This document shows positions 21,921 to 31,057 of a stretch of 64,000 nt of DNA, piece after piece. The notes beneath the pieces were generated by a model. It saw only the letters and a list, made by a program, of their open reading frames with translations. It was not told the origin of the DNA and made no database searches. The translations under genes were made by a program, and so were the position numbers. Source of the DNA: Alphaproteobacteria bacterium (GTDB lineage Bacteria > Pseudomonadota > Alphaproteobacteria > Caulobacterales > Caulobacteraceae); contig JAHJOK010000075.1 of the NCBI GenBank assembly GCA_018820205.1, positions 186,001-250,000 on the forward strand. Direction: 5' to 3'. The first letter of the stretch is position 1. Every line of letters begins with the position of its first letter.

Positions 21921-22801
21921 CACATCATCTTCTCGATCGGCAGCACCAGGATGGCCGAGGCGCCGGCCGCCTTCAGCTTCTCCAGCGTCTCCCAGAAGAC
22001 GGCCTCCTGGCAGACGGCGTGCACGGCGACCGCGTCGTCGCGCCCCATCAGCGGCATCACCGTCGGCGCGCCGGCGCCGGGCAGGATGGCGGTGATCTGG
22101 TCCAGCGCCGAACGCGGCGCGTTCAGCATCACGTATTTGGCGCCCTGTGAGGACACCACGCCCGCCATCCGCTCGATGATCGAATCCAGCAGGTGTTGCA
22201 GGCCGGGCTCCGGCGCCACCGGCGACCGGATCAGCACCGCCTGGCTCTCGAACACCGTCTCCTTGGCCACCAGCCCATTGGCCTCCAGCGTCGCCCCGGT
22301 CGAGACCAGATCGCAGATCGCCGAGGCCAGTTTCAGCCGGGGGGCCACCTCGACCGCGCCCCGCATGACGACGATGTCGGCACGGACGCCCTGCGCATCC
22401 AGATGACGCCGCAGGATCTTCGGATACGACGTCGCGATCCGCAGCCCTTCCAGCGAGCCCGGTCCGGCGTAGTCCAGCATCGGCGGACAGGCCAGTTTCA
22501 GCGTGCATTTGCCGAAGCCCAGCGGCATCACCACCGAAGCGTTCGCCCCGCCGTTCTTGCCTTCTTCCAGCACGTTTTCGCCCACGATCCCCAGGTCGCA
22601 CACGCCATCGGCCACGAAGGTCGGGATGTCGTCGTCGCGCACCCGCAGCAGGTCGATCGGATAGTTCTCGACCTTGTAGAGCAGGTCGTTGGCGCCCTTC
22701 ACGACGCGCAGGCCGGCGTCGCGCACCAGGTCCAGACTGCGGTCGGCCAGACGGCCGGATTTCTGCACGGCGATGCGAAGTCGCCCTTCAACGGTACTCA
22801 T
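21920..22801 (-). CDS. hisG: ATP phosphoribosyltransferase
   Basis: RLRIAVQKSGRLADRSLDLVRDAGL; DIPTFVADGVCDLGIVGENVL. Confidence 0.94.
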   Translation of the reverse strand: MSTVEGRLRIAVQKSGRLADRSLDLVRDAGLRVVKGANDLLYKVENYPIDLLRVRDDDIPTFVADGVCDLGIVGENVLEEGKNGGANASVVMPLGFGKCTLKLACPPMLDYAGPGSLEGLRIATSYPKILRRHLDAQGVRADIVVMRGAVEVAPRLKLASAICDLVSTGATLEANGLVAKETVFESQAVLIRSPVAPEPGLQHLLDSIIERMAGVVSSQGAKYVMLNAPRSALDQITAILPGAGAPTVMPLMGRDDAVAVHAVCQEAVFWETLEKLKAAGASAILVLPIEKMM

Positions 22802-22808
22802 CGGAAGG

Positions 22809-23141
22809 TCAGGCTTTCTTGTTCGTTCGGTCCAGCACCAGGCGATAGCCTTGGTGCGGCATCTCTTTCAGGAACCGCGCGACGCGCACGACGGTGGTCG
22901 GACTGGCGCCGGCCTCCAGCGCGATCTCGCGATAGGATTTGGTCTTCTGGTCCAGCAGCCGCGCCACGGCCCAGCGCTCGGCGAAGGCGCGAACCTCGGC
23001 CGGGGTGCACAGGTCGGACAGGAAGGCGTCCAGCTCGGCCCGCGTCTTCAGCGACAGCAGGGCGTCGAGCAGCGCGGCCCGGTCGGCCGTCAGGCGTTCG
23101 GGGGGGCTTTCGACAGCCTTGCTGGAGAGCGCGTCGGACAT
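22809..23141 (-). CDS. TrpR/YerC-YecD family DNA-binding protein
   Basis: FLSDLCTPAEVRAFAERWAVARLLDQKTKSYREIALEAGASPTTVVRVARFL helix-turn-helix. Confidence 0.88.
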   Translation of the reverse strand: MSDALSSKAVESPPERLTADRAALLDALLSLKTRAELDAFLSDLCTPAEVRAFAERWAVARLLDQKTKSYREIALEAGASPTTVVRVARFLKEMPHQGYRLVLDRTNKKA

Positions 23142-23148
23142 TCTGCGC

Positions 23149-23174
23149 GTTCCACTATGCTGTAACAGTGGAAC
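23149..23174. promoter_or_regulatory. Perfect palindrome upstream of the TrpR-like gene
   Basis: GTTCCACT-N10-AGTGGAAC, ending 8 nt before the start codon. Confidence 0.65.
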
Positions 23175-23195
23175 GGTCAAGGGCGCGGCCGCGTG

Positions 23196-25460
23196 TTACG
23201 CCGCCTGGGTCACGCCTTCGACCGACGGCGTCGCCAGCCGCTCGACCAGGCCGTCCAGCGCCAGCGGCCTGGCGATCAGATAGCCCTGGGCGTTGTCGCA
23301 ACCCATGCCGCGCAGCAGGGCCAGGGCCGTCGGCGTCTCCACCCCTTCGGCCGTGACCTTCAGGCCCAGGCTGTGGGCCAGGTCGATGGTCGACTTGACC
23401 AGCAGGGCGTCGCGCGAGCTTTCGTCCAGGCCCATGACGAAGGCCTTGTCGATCTTCAGCTCGTCGGCCTTGATCCGCTTCAGATAGGCCAGGGACGACA
23501 GGCCCGAGCCGTAGTCGTCGATCGACACCGCGATCCCGGCCGCCGAGAAGCGTTCGATGATCCCCAGAGCCATTTCGGGGTTGTCGATCACGGCGGTCTC
23601 GGTGATCTCGAAACACATGTTGGCTTCCGAGCCGGCCAGTTCGTTCAGGGCGAACTCGGCGAAGCTTTCGTCGGACAGCAACCGGCCCGAGATGTTGACC
23701 GACATGGTCAGGTCGTGGCCGGCCTGGGACAGGATCTTCTGGTCGGCGATGGCCTGGCGCACGCCCCATTCGGTCAGGGCCCGGATCTGGCCGGTTTCCT
23801 CGGCCATGGTGATGAACAGGTCGGGCGAGACGAAGCCGCGCCGGGGGTGGTTCCAGCGCATCAGGGCCTCGACCCCCGTAATGGCGTCGGCGCGCAGGTC
23901 GTATTTCGGCTGATAGGCCATCCACACCTGGGCCGTCCTCAGCGCGCCCATCAGTTCGCCGATCAGGCTCAGGTTGCCGACCGGATCGCCATAGGCGGTG
24001 GCGTCGAACATCGCGGCCTTGCGGCGGCTGTCGCGGGCCTGGTCCAGGGCGAAGGCGGCGCGGTCCAGGGCGGAATCGACGCCGCCCAGGCTGCCGCGCG
24101 TGCGGGCGATGCCGGCGCTCAGCGACGCGTCGACGGTCGCGCTGATCAGTTTCACCGGCGTGTCGGCGATGGCGCAAAGCGAGGCGGCGTCGGCCAGGGC
24201 GTCCTCGTCGCTGTCGGCGTACAGGATGATGCCGACCACGCCCGCGGCGACGCGGGCGACACGGCCCCCGCCGGCGGCGACGGTCAGCCTCTGGGCCAGG
24301 GCGCCGACAAGCTGGGCCATGGAATCGTAGCCGATCGCGTTTCGCACCACGTTGAAGCGATCGATGCCGAAGGTGACCACATAGGCGTCCGCCCGGCTGG
24401 CCTCCCGCTCCAGCGACAGCCGGTTGGGCAGGCCGGTTTCCTGATCGTGCAGCGCCATGTGCGTCAGGCGCGCCTCGCGGTCGCGGATGTTTCCGGCCAT
24501 GGCGTTGAAGCTTTGGGCCAGGCGGCCGATCTCGTCTGACGACGTCACCGCCACTTCGGCATGTTCGCCCTGCTGCAGGCGGTGGACGGCCTCGTCCAGG
24601 TCGGTGATGGGCTTGGTCAGGCCCCGCGCCAAAAACCAGGTTCCGGCCATCAGGATCGCCAGCCCGATCAGGGCGATGGCGCCCAGGGCCCAGAACATGC
24701 CCGCGAACGGCTTCATCGCCAGCGCCATCGGATAGCTGAGGGTCAGGACCGCCGGGGCCGCCGCGTCGAAACTGGGCAGCGGACGGGCCAGAACCATGGT
24801 CTCGCCCCCGGCCGTACGCGCCGTCGTCGGCGTGCTGTCATCGACGCCGCCGCGCACGGCGTCGGTCGAGGCGATGCCGACGGAGGCCGACAGCGGAATG
24901 GCCGACAGGGTCTCCAGATTGCGCATCTGGGCCTGATCCAGCCGCTCGACGAACACGACCCAGCCGATCAGCACGGGCGCCATGACCGGGGCGGACACCG
25001 CCTGGTACGACTGACCGCCGATCGTCAGCACGCCGGCCTCGATCTCGCCGCTGTTCAGCCCGTTCCAGAGCGTGTCGGCGGCCTCGGCGTCCAGATCGAT
25101 GCCTGTCGAGGTCGCATAGCCGTCGACGCCGACGATCATCGCGCCGTCAACCTTCTGCCGGGCCCTCAGATTGTCCAGCGCAGACAGAACCGTCGGCTCG
25201 TCATTGGTGGCGATGGCCTCGCGAAATCCATAGTCCGTGGCCAGGACGGCGGCGCCCTGGCGCAGCTGGGCCGACTGGCTCTCCCAGATCTGGCCATAGA
25301 CGGCCCCCGTGGCGGTGAGCTCGTCTCGAACCAGGGTTCGCGCGCTGCCGGTGATGGCGGTGACGACCGCGACCGCGACCAGCATCAGGGCGATGCCGAA
25401 CAGGCCCATGTACAGGACCGTCAGCCGGGTGCGCAGATTGCGGAAGGCCACCAGAGTCAT
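23196..25460 (-). CDS. Membrane sensor with HAMP, degenerate GGDEF and intact EAL domain (putative c-di-GMP phosphodiesterase)
   Basis: Two TM segments flanking a periplasmic region, HAMP TKPITDLDEAVHRLQQG, GGDEF position reads RVAAGVV, EAL motifs VEALMRW, EITETAV, DDYGSG, KIDKAFV, TAEGVE. Confidence 0.9.
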   Translation of the reverse strand: MTLVAFRNLRTRLTVLYMGLFGIALMLVAVAVVTAITGSARTLVRDELTATGAVYGQIWESQSAQLRQGAAVLATDYGFREAIATNDEPTVLSALDNLRARQKVDGAMIVGVDGYATSTGIDLDAEAADTLWNGLNSGEIEAGVLTIGGQSYQAVSAPVMAPVLIGWVVFVERLDQAQMRNLETLSAIPLSASVGIASTDAVRGGVDDSTPTTARTAGGETMVLARPLPSFDAAAPAVLTLSYPMALAMKPFAGMFWALGAIALIGLAILMAGTWFLARGLTKPITDLDEAVHRLQQGEHAEVAVTSSDEIGRLAQSFNAMAGNIRDREARLTHMALHDQETGLPNRLSLEREASRADAYVVTFGIDRFNVVRNAIGYDSMAQLVGALAQRLTVAAGGGRVARVAAGVVGIILYADSDEDALADAASLCAIADTPVKLISATVDASLSAGIARTRGSLGGVDSALDRAAFALDQARDSRRKAAMFDATAYGDPVGNLSLIGELMGALRTAQVWMAYQPKYDLRADAITGVEALMRWNHPRRGFVSPDLFITMAEETGQIRALTEWGVRQAIADQKILSQAGHDLTMSVNISGRLLSDESFAEFALNELAGSEANMCFEITETAVIDNPEMALGIIERFSAAGIAVSIDDYGSGLSSLAYLKRIKADELKIDKAFVMGLDESSRDALLVKSTIDLAHSLGLKVTAEGVETPTALALLRGMGCDNAQGYLIARPLALDGLVERLATPSVEGVTQAA

Positions 25461-26071
25461 CTCACCGCGGCCCGCCCGCTGAAGTCGCCGGTCGCGGTCT
25501 GGCGGCCGGGACCGGTTCCGATGGTCAATGTATAGGCGCTCTCGTTGCCGCGCACGTTCAGACGCGGGTGCCAGATCTTCAGGCTGGCGGCGCCGGCGGG
25601 GATGCCGGCGATGACGACATCGCCCGATGCATCGGTCTTGCCGGCCCAGGGGGTGTCGACGATCCGCACATAGGCCAGCATCTGGTCATGGATATTGCAG
25701 CCCAGGGCGGCGACTCCGGTCGTCGCGAAGGCGTGGCTGCGGGTCTGGTCGCGGCCGTAAAGCTCGATCTCGAACCGGTTTCCGCGCGAGAAGGAATAGA
25801 CGTGGTGGCGCACCCGGTCCAGGTTGGGGAAGGCCACCGGCTGGCCGACCGGCGCGATCAGGACGTAGGGCTGGAACTGGATGTCCTGCTGGACGATGCG
25901 CAACGGCCAGGAAAAGCGGATCGGTCCGCGCGGCACGCCGGCGTCGGGGGTGACGGTCACCACGGCGTCGCGCACCGGCCGGCCGGCGCTGTCGCGCACG
26001 CTGACGGTCAGGTCGCCGGCGAGCGCGGGTCCGCAAATGCAAGCCAAGATGAAAATCAGAAGCGCGCGCAT
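25457..26071 (-). CDS. Exported cupredoxin/methylamine-utilisation-like protein
   Basis: Signal peptide MRALLIFILACICGPALA; PNLDRVRHHVYSFS...ALGCNIHDQMLAYVRIVDTPWAGKTDASGDVVI. Confidence 0.78.
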   Translation of the reverse strand: MRALLIFILACICGPALAGDLTVSVRDSAGRPVRDAVVTVTPDAGVPRGPIRFSWPLRIVQQDIQFQPYVLIAPVGQPVAFPNLDRVRHHVYSFSRGNRFEIELYGRDQTRSHAFATTGVAALGCNIHDQMLAYVRIVDTPWAGKTDASGDVVIAGIPAGAASLKIWHPRLNVRGNESAYTLTIGTGPGRQTATGDFSGRAAVR

Positions 26072-26209
26072 GTCTCGTCTGTAACTGCGCCGAATGAAGG
26101 TCGAGTAAACCAATATACAACGCCTAGTTGTGTTGATGTGCACGCTCACACCGTGCGGCTTTACTCTGGCTTAACCCTGTCGCGGCTAGACGATCGATGA
26201 AGGGCCCTT

Positions 26210-27121
26210 TTGGGGAAAGGCGTCGTCTTGCGTTTCATCACCTGCATCATCGCCGTCGCGGGCTGTCTCGCCGCGCCCGGCATCGCCTCGGCCCAGGCCT
26301 TCGACTGGATTCCCGAAAGCCGCAGCGGCGGCAAGCTGCTGCTGACCGGCGGCGTCTCGACCATCGAGGGCTCGGGCGGCGGCGGCCTGGCGACCTGGGC
26401 GGTCACGACGGGCTACGGCGCCCAGGACGGCATCGGCGGCAACGTCCACGCCACCTATGTGAACCTGCCCGACTACGAGCTGCGATCGTGGGGCGGGGCG
26501 ATCAGCTTCTGGGACCGGGTCGAGGTCTCGGCCGCCCGTCAGGAGTTCGACACCGGCGCGACCGGCGCGGCCCTGGGTCTGGGCGACGGGTTCACCTTCA
26601 CCCAGGACATCCTCGGGGTGAAGCTGAAGCTGATCGGCGACGCCGTCTACGGCCAGGACACCTGGTTGCCGCAGGTCGCCGTGGGGATACAGCACAAGTC
26701 CAACGACCAGGGCGCCGTCATCTCGGCGGTCGGCGGGTCCGACGACCAGGGGACCGAATACTATGTCGCCGCCACCAAACTGTTCCTGGCCGAGAGTCTG
26801 CTGGTGTCGGGCGCGGTGCGCTACACCGACGCCAACCAGACCGGACTGCTGGGCTTCGGCGGCGACCGCAACGACGACATGGAGCCTCAGTTCGAGGGCT
26901 CGGTCGGCTATCTGCTGAACCGCAAACTGGTCGTCGGCGCCGAATACCGCACCAAGCCGGACAACCTGGGTTTCGCCGGGGAGGACGACTGGATGGACGT
27001 CTACGCCGCCTACGCCCTGAACAGGCATCTGTCGGTCACCGCCGCCTATGTCGATCTGGGTTCGATCGCCACGTTCGAGGACCAGCGCGGCGTCTATCTG
27101 TCCCTCCAGGTTGGGTTCTGA
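26210..27121 (+). CDS. DUF3034 family protein, putative outer-membrane beta-barrel
   Basis: Signal peptide; GKLLLTGGVSTIEGSGGGGLATWAV...; terminal aromatic VYLSLQVGF. Start uncertain (TTG 26210 or 26228). Confidence 0.8.
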   Translation: MGKGVVLRFITCIIAVAGCLAAPGIASAQAFDWIPESRSGGKLLLTGGVSTIEGSGGGGLATWAVTTGYGAQDGIGGNVHATYVNLPDYELRSWGGAISFWDRVEVSAARQEFDTGATGAALGLGDGFTFTQDILGVKLKLIGDAVYGQDTWLPQVAVGIQHKSNDQGAVISAVGGSDDQGTEYYVAATKLFLAESLLVSGAVRYTDANQTGLLGFGGDRNDDMEPQFEGSVGYLLNRKLVVGAEYRTKPDNLGFAGEDDWMDVYAAYALNRHLSVTAAYVDLGSIATFEDQRGVYLSLQVGF

Positions 27122-27125
27122 TCCG

Positions 27126-27662
27126 ATGCGTATTCTGATGCTCGCCGCCGTCGCCGCGTTGATGGCCGCCCCCGCCCTGGCCCAGGACGCGGCCGACGCC
27201 GGCCTGGACCTTCCGCCCATCGTCATGTCGACCGAACATCCGGACGAAGAGGCGGTCGATCCCTATGAACGGTCCAACGCCAACGCCGACGCCGCTCCGT
27301 TCGAGGGCGCGGCCATGTGGGAGGCCTTTCACGGCGAGGCCGGGGTCTCGCGTCTGGTCGATGATTTCGTGGATCGCGCGACCACCGATCCGCGCATCTC
27401 CGAGACCTTCGTCAGTCACGACCTGGTGCGTCTGCGGCGCACGCTGAAGGAGCAGTTCGGCTATATCCTGGGCGGCCCGGTGACCTACACCGGTCGCGAC
27501 ATGGAGGCCGCCCATCGCGACCTGGGACTTCAGGCCGCCGACATGGGCGCCCTGGTCGAGATCCTGCAACAGGCGATGTCGGCCGAGGGCGTCGCCTTTC
27601 CGGCCCAGAACCGCTTTCTGGCCAAGCTTGCGCCGATGCGCCGGGATATCGTGACGCGATAG
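27126..27662 (+). CDS. Exported group 1 truncated haemoglobin
   Basis: Signal peptide MRILMLAAVAALMAAPALAQ; VSRLVDDFVDRATTDPRISETF, GGPVTYTGRDMEAAHRDLGL (proximal-His context). Confidence 0.85.
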   Translation: MRILMLAAVAALMAAPALAQDAADAGLDLPPIVMSTEHPDEEAVDPYERSNANADAAPFEGAAMWEAFHGEAGVSRLVDDFVDRATTDPRISETFVSHDLVRLRRTLKEQFGYILGGPVTYTGRDMEAAHRDLGLQAADMGALVEILQQAMSAEGVAFPAQNRFLAKLAPMRRDIVTR

Positions 27663-27764
27663 GTTTCCGTTCTCGCACCGCAACAAAACGGTTGCACATA
27701 GTCGCCTGACCGGTCCACGCTGGCCCCTCGCCCATCGCGAGGAGAGACCGTCACGTTCGACGAA

Positions 27765-29168
27765 ATGTCAGGCCACGCCGGATCCGATCAGGTCCGTGAA
27801 AGCTACCGGACCCTGGCCCGGTGGCTGGAGGACGCGCCTGCCGACCTGCTGCAGGCCCGCTCGCGTCAGGCGGAGCTGTTCTTTCGCCGGATGGGGGTGA
27901 CCTTCGCCGTCTATGGCGACGTGGAATCCAACGAACGTCTGATCCCCTTCGACGTCGTGCCCCGGATCATCGGCGCGGCCGAATGGGCCGATCTGGAAAA
28001 GGGCCTGAAACAGCGGGTCTCGGCCATCAACGCCTTCCTGAAGGACATCTACGGACCCCAGGACTGTATCCGCGCCGGCGTCATCCCGGCCGAGCTGGTC
28101 TTCACCAACCCCCACTATCGCCCCGAGATGCAGGGCCGGCGCCCGCCCGGCGACATCTGGACCCATATCACCGGCGTCGATCTGGTCCGCACGGGCGAAG
28201 ACGGGTTCGTGGTGCTGGAGGACAACTGCCGCACCCCCTCGGGCGTCTCCTACATGCTGGAGAACCGCGAGATGATGATGCGGTTGTTCCCCGACATGTT
28301 CGCCGAACACAGCGTGCGCCCGGTCGAGACTTATACCGACATGCTGCTGGCCAGTCTGGCGGCCTCGGCGCCCGCCCACGCCGGGGCCGATCCGAACATC
28401 GTCGTCCTGACGCCCGGCCCCTACAACTCGGCCTACTACGAGCACAGCTTCCTGGCCGACAAGCTGGGGGTGGAACTGGTCCAGGGCACCGACCTGTTCG
28501 TCAACGACGACCGCGTCTTCATGCGCACGACCGAGGGGCCCAAGCGCGTCGACGTGATCTATCGCCGCGTCGACGACGACTGGCTGGATCCGCTGACCTT
28601 CCGCCCGGACTCGACGGTCGGGGTGCCGGGCATCATGTCGGCCTATGTCGCGGGCAATGTGACCCTGTCGAACGCCGTCGGCACGGGCGTCGCCGACGAC
28701 AAGGCCGTCTATACCTACATGCCCGAGATCATTAAGTTCTTCTCGGGCGGCGATCCCATTCTGGGCAACGTTCCGACCTGGCGCTGCCGCGAGCCCGACG
28801 CCCTGAAGGAGGTGCTCGACAAACTGCCCGAGCTGGTGGTCAAGGAGGTCGGCGGCTCCGGCGGCTACGGCATGCTGGTCGGCCCGGCCTCGACCAAGGC
28901 CGAGATCGAGGAATTCCGGAAAAAGCTGATCGCCGACCCCGACGATTTCATCGCTCAGCCGACCCTGGCCCTGTCGACCGCCCCGACCCTGGACGGCGGT
29001 TCGTTGTCGCCCCGCCACGTGGACCTGCGCCCGTTCGTGCTGTCCAGCCCCGCCGGCGTGCGCGTCGCGCCGGGCGGCCTGACCCGGGTGGCGCTGAAGG
29101 CCGGGTCGCTCGTGGTCAACTCCAGCCAGGGCGGCGGCACCAAGGACACCTGGGTGCTGGATGACTGA
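27765..29168 (+). CDS. Circularly permuted ATP-grasp protein
   Basis: ENCRTPSGVSYMLENREMMMRLFP, VVKEVGGSGGYGMLVGP, HVDLRPFVL. Confidence 0.9.
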   Translation: MSGHAGSDQVRESYRTLARWLEDAPADLLQARSRQAELFFRRMGVTFAVYGDVESNERLIPFDVVPRIIGAAEWADLEKGLKQRVSAINAFLKDIYGPQDCIRAGVIPAELVFTNPHYRPEMQGRRPPGDIWTHITGVDLVRTGEDGFVVLEDNCRTPSGVSYMLENREMMMRLFPDMFAEHSVRPVETYTDMLLASLAASAPAHAGADPNIVVLTPGPYNSAYYEHSFLADKLGVELVQGTDLFVNDDRVFMRTTEGPKRVDVIYRRVDDDWLDPLTFRPDSTVGVPGIMSAYVAGNVTLSNAVGTGVADDKAVYTYMPEIIKFFSGGDPILGNVPTWRCREPDALKEVLDKLPELVVKEVGGSGGYGMLVGPASTKAEIEEFRKKLIADPDDFIAQPTLALSTAPTLDGGSLSPRHVDLRPFVLSSPAGVRVAPGGLTRVALKAGSLVVNSSQGGGTKDTWVLDD

Positions 29169-29177
29169 GCCGACACG

Positions 29178-30116
29178 ATGCTGAGCCGCACCGCCGAAAG
29201 TCTGTACTGGACCGGCCGCTATATGGAGCGGGCCGACTTCCTGGCGCGCATCCTGGAGGCGGCCGTGCGTCTGGCGGCCCTGCCCGCCCGTGACGGCGCC
29301 GCCGCCACCGCCTGGGCCAGCGCCATCGCCTCGGCCGGCGTCTCGCGCGCCTTCGCCGAGACCGGCCGCACCCCGTCCGAGAAGTCGGTGCGCGAGTTCC
29401 TGGCCTTCGCGCCGGACAACCCGTCTTCGATCCGCGCCTGCATCACCGCCGCCCGCACCAATGCCCGCTCGGTCCGCACCGCCCTGACGATCGAGCTGTG
29501 GGAGGCCATCAACGGGGCCTGGAACGGACTGGCGGAACTGGGCGAGCCGACCAAGCGCGATGATTTCGTCCACTATCTGGAATGGGTGAAGGGCGTCAGC
29601 CTGGCGTTCGAGGGCGCCTCGTCGCGGACCATGCTGCGCAACGACGCCTACTGGTTCCTGCGGCTGGGCGGGGCGATCGAGCGGGCCGACAACACCGCCC
29701 GCCTGCTGGACGTCAAATACCATCTGCTGCTGCCCGCCGGCGAACGGGTGGGGGGCCAGCTCGACTATTTCCAGTGGACCACCCTGTTGCGCGAGGTGTC
29801 GGCCCTGACCGCCTACCGCTGGGTCTATCGCGAAAGCGTCCGCCCTTGGCTGGTGGCCGACCTGATGGTGCTGAACCGTCAGATGCCGCGATCCCTGGCC
29901 AGTTGTCAGGGGATGATCGTCAGCTATCTGGACCGTCTGGCCACCGACTACGGCCGTCGCGGCCCGGCCCAACGTCTGGCTTCGGCGCGCCTGACCCGGT
30001 TCAACGAGACCAATATCGAACAGATCTTCCAGGCCGGGCTGCACGAATACATCCTGTCGTTCCTCAGCGAGAACAACGCCCTGGCCGCCGCCGTCCAAGA
30101 TCAGTACCTGGTGTAG
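29178..30116 (+). CDS. Alpha-E domain protein
   Basis: MLSRTAESLYWTGRYMERADFLARILE; AIERADNTARLLDVKYH. Confidence 0.92.
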   Translation: MLSRTAESLYWTGRYMERADFLARILEAAVRLAALPARDGAAATAWASAIASAGVSRAFAETGRTPSEKSVREFLAFAPDNPSSIRACITAARTNARSVRTALTIELWEAINGAWNGLAELGEPTKRDDFVHYLEWVKGVSLAFEGASSRTMLRNDAYWFLRLGGAIERADNTARLLDVKYHLLLPAGERVGGQLDYFQWTTLLREVSALTAYRWVYRESVRPWLVADLMVLNRQMPRSLASCQGMIVSYLDRLATDYGRRGPAQRLASARLTRFNETNIEQIFQAGLHEYILSFLSENNALAAAVQDQYLV

Positions 30117-30126
30117 AGAGGCGGCC

Positions 30127-30969
30127 ATGCGTATTCGGATCGATCACGAAACCCGCTATTCCTACGACCGCGCCGCCCGGTTCATCGTCCAGGTCCTGCG
30201 TCTGACGCCGCGCTCGACCGAGGGCCAGCAGGTCCGCGACTGGCGCATCGAGACCGACATCGACGCCCGCCTGCGCCGGTCCGAAGACGCCTTCGGCAAC
30301 ATCGTCCACACGCTCTATACCGAGCGGCCGACCGACGCCCTGATGGTGCGGGTCACGGGCGAGGTGGCGACGATCGACACCGGCGGGGTGCTGCGCGGCA
30401 GCCCCGAGCGCCTGTCGCCGCTGGTGTTCCTGCGCGACACGCCGCTGACCGCGGCCGACGCGGCCCTGCGCGCCCTGGCCGACGAGATCGGCCCCGGCGG
30501 CGACACCCTGACCCGGCTGCATCGGCTGATGGAGGCGATCAACACCCAGGTCGCCTTCATGGTCGGCTCGACCACGGCCGACCACACCGCCGCCGACGCC
30601 TATGCCCAGAGACAGGGCGTGTGCCAGGACCACGCCCAGATCTTTATCTCGGCGGCGCGACGCATGGGAATTCCCGCCCGTTACATCTCGGGCCACCTGC
30701 ACCGCAGCGACGGGATCGAGGACCAGGAGGCCGCCCACGCCTGGGCCGAAGCCTGGGTGCCCGACCTGGGCTGGGTCGGGTTCGACGCCGCCAACGGCAT
30801 CAGTCCGACGGAGCATTATGTCCGCGTCGCCTGCGGTCTGGACGCCCTGGGCGCCTCGCCCATTCGCGGGACCAGCTATGGCGGCGGGGGCGAAACGATG
30901 GCGGTCGCGCTGCGTGTGCGTCAGATGCAACAGACCCAGCAGCAACAGCAATCTCAGGGAATATACTGA
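30127..30969 (+). CDS. Transglutaminase-like cysteine protease family protein
   Basis: RIRIDHETRYSYDRAARFIVQVLRLTPR; RQGVCQDHAQIFISAARRMGIPARYISGHL...AHAWAEAWVPDLGWVGFDAANG. Confidence 0.93.
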   Translation: MRIRIDHETRYSYDRAARFIVQVLRLTPRSTEGQQVRDWRIETDIDARLRRSEDAFGNIVHTLYTERPTDALMVRVTGEVATIDTGGVLRGSPERLSPLVFLRDTPLTAADAALRALADEIGPGGDTLTRLHRLMEAINTQVAFMVGSTTADHTAADAYAQRQGVCQDHAQIFISAARRMGIPARYISGHLHRSDGIEDQEAAHAWAEAWVPDLGWVGFDAANGISPTEHYVRVACGLDALGASPIRGTSYGGGGETMAVALRVRQMQQTQQQQQSQGIY

Positions 30970-31057
30970 TGCGGCGAGGGATCGTTTCGTTAATCGAATC
31001 TGTTAGCGTCCCCCTTCCAATGAGGTGTGGGCCCCTGTGCGGGCCTGGTCTTTCGAT

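Noticed and set aside
27768-30128. 786-aa minus-strand ORF antisense to the ATP-grasp and alpha-E genes
   Set aside because: Typical GC-rich shadow ORF with low-complexity Gly/Arg/Gln/Val composition and no recognisable motif; the plus-strand genes are clearly real.
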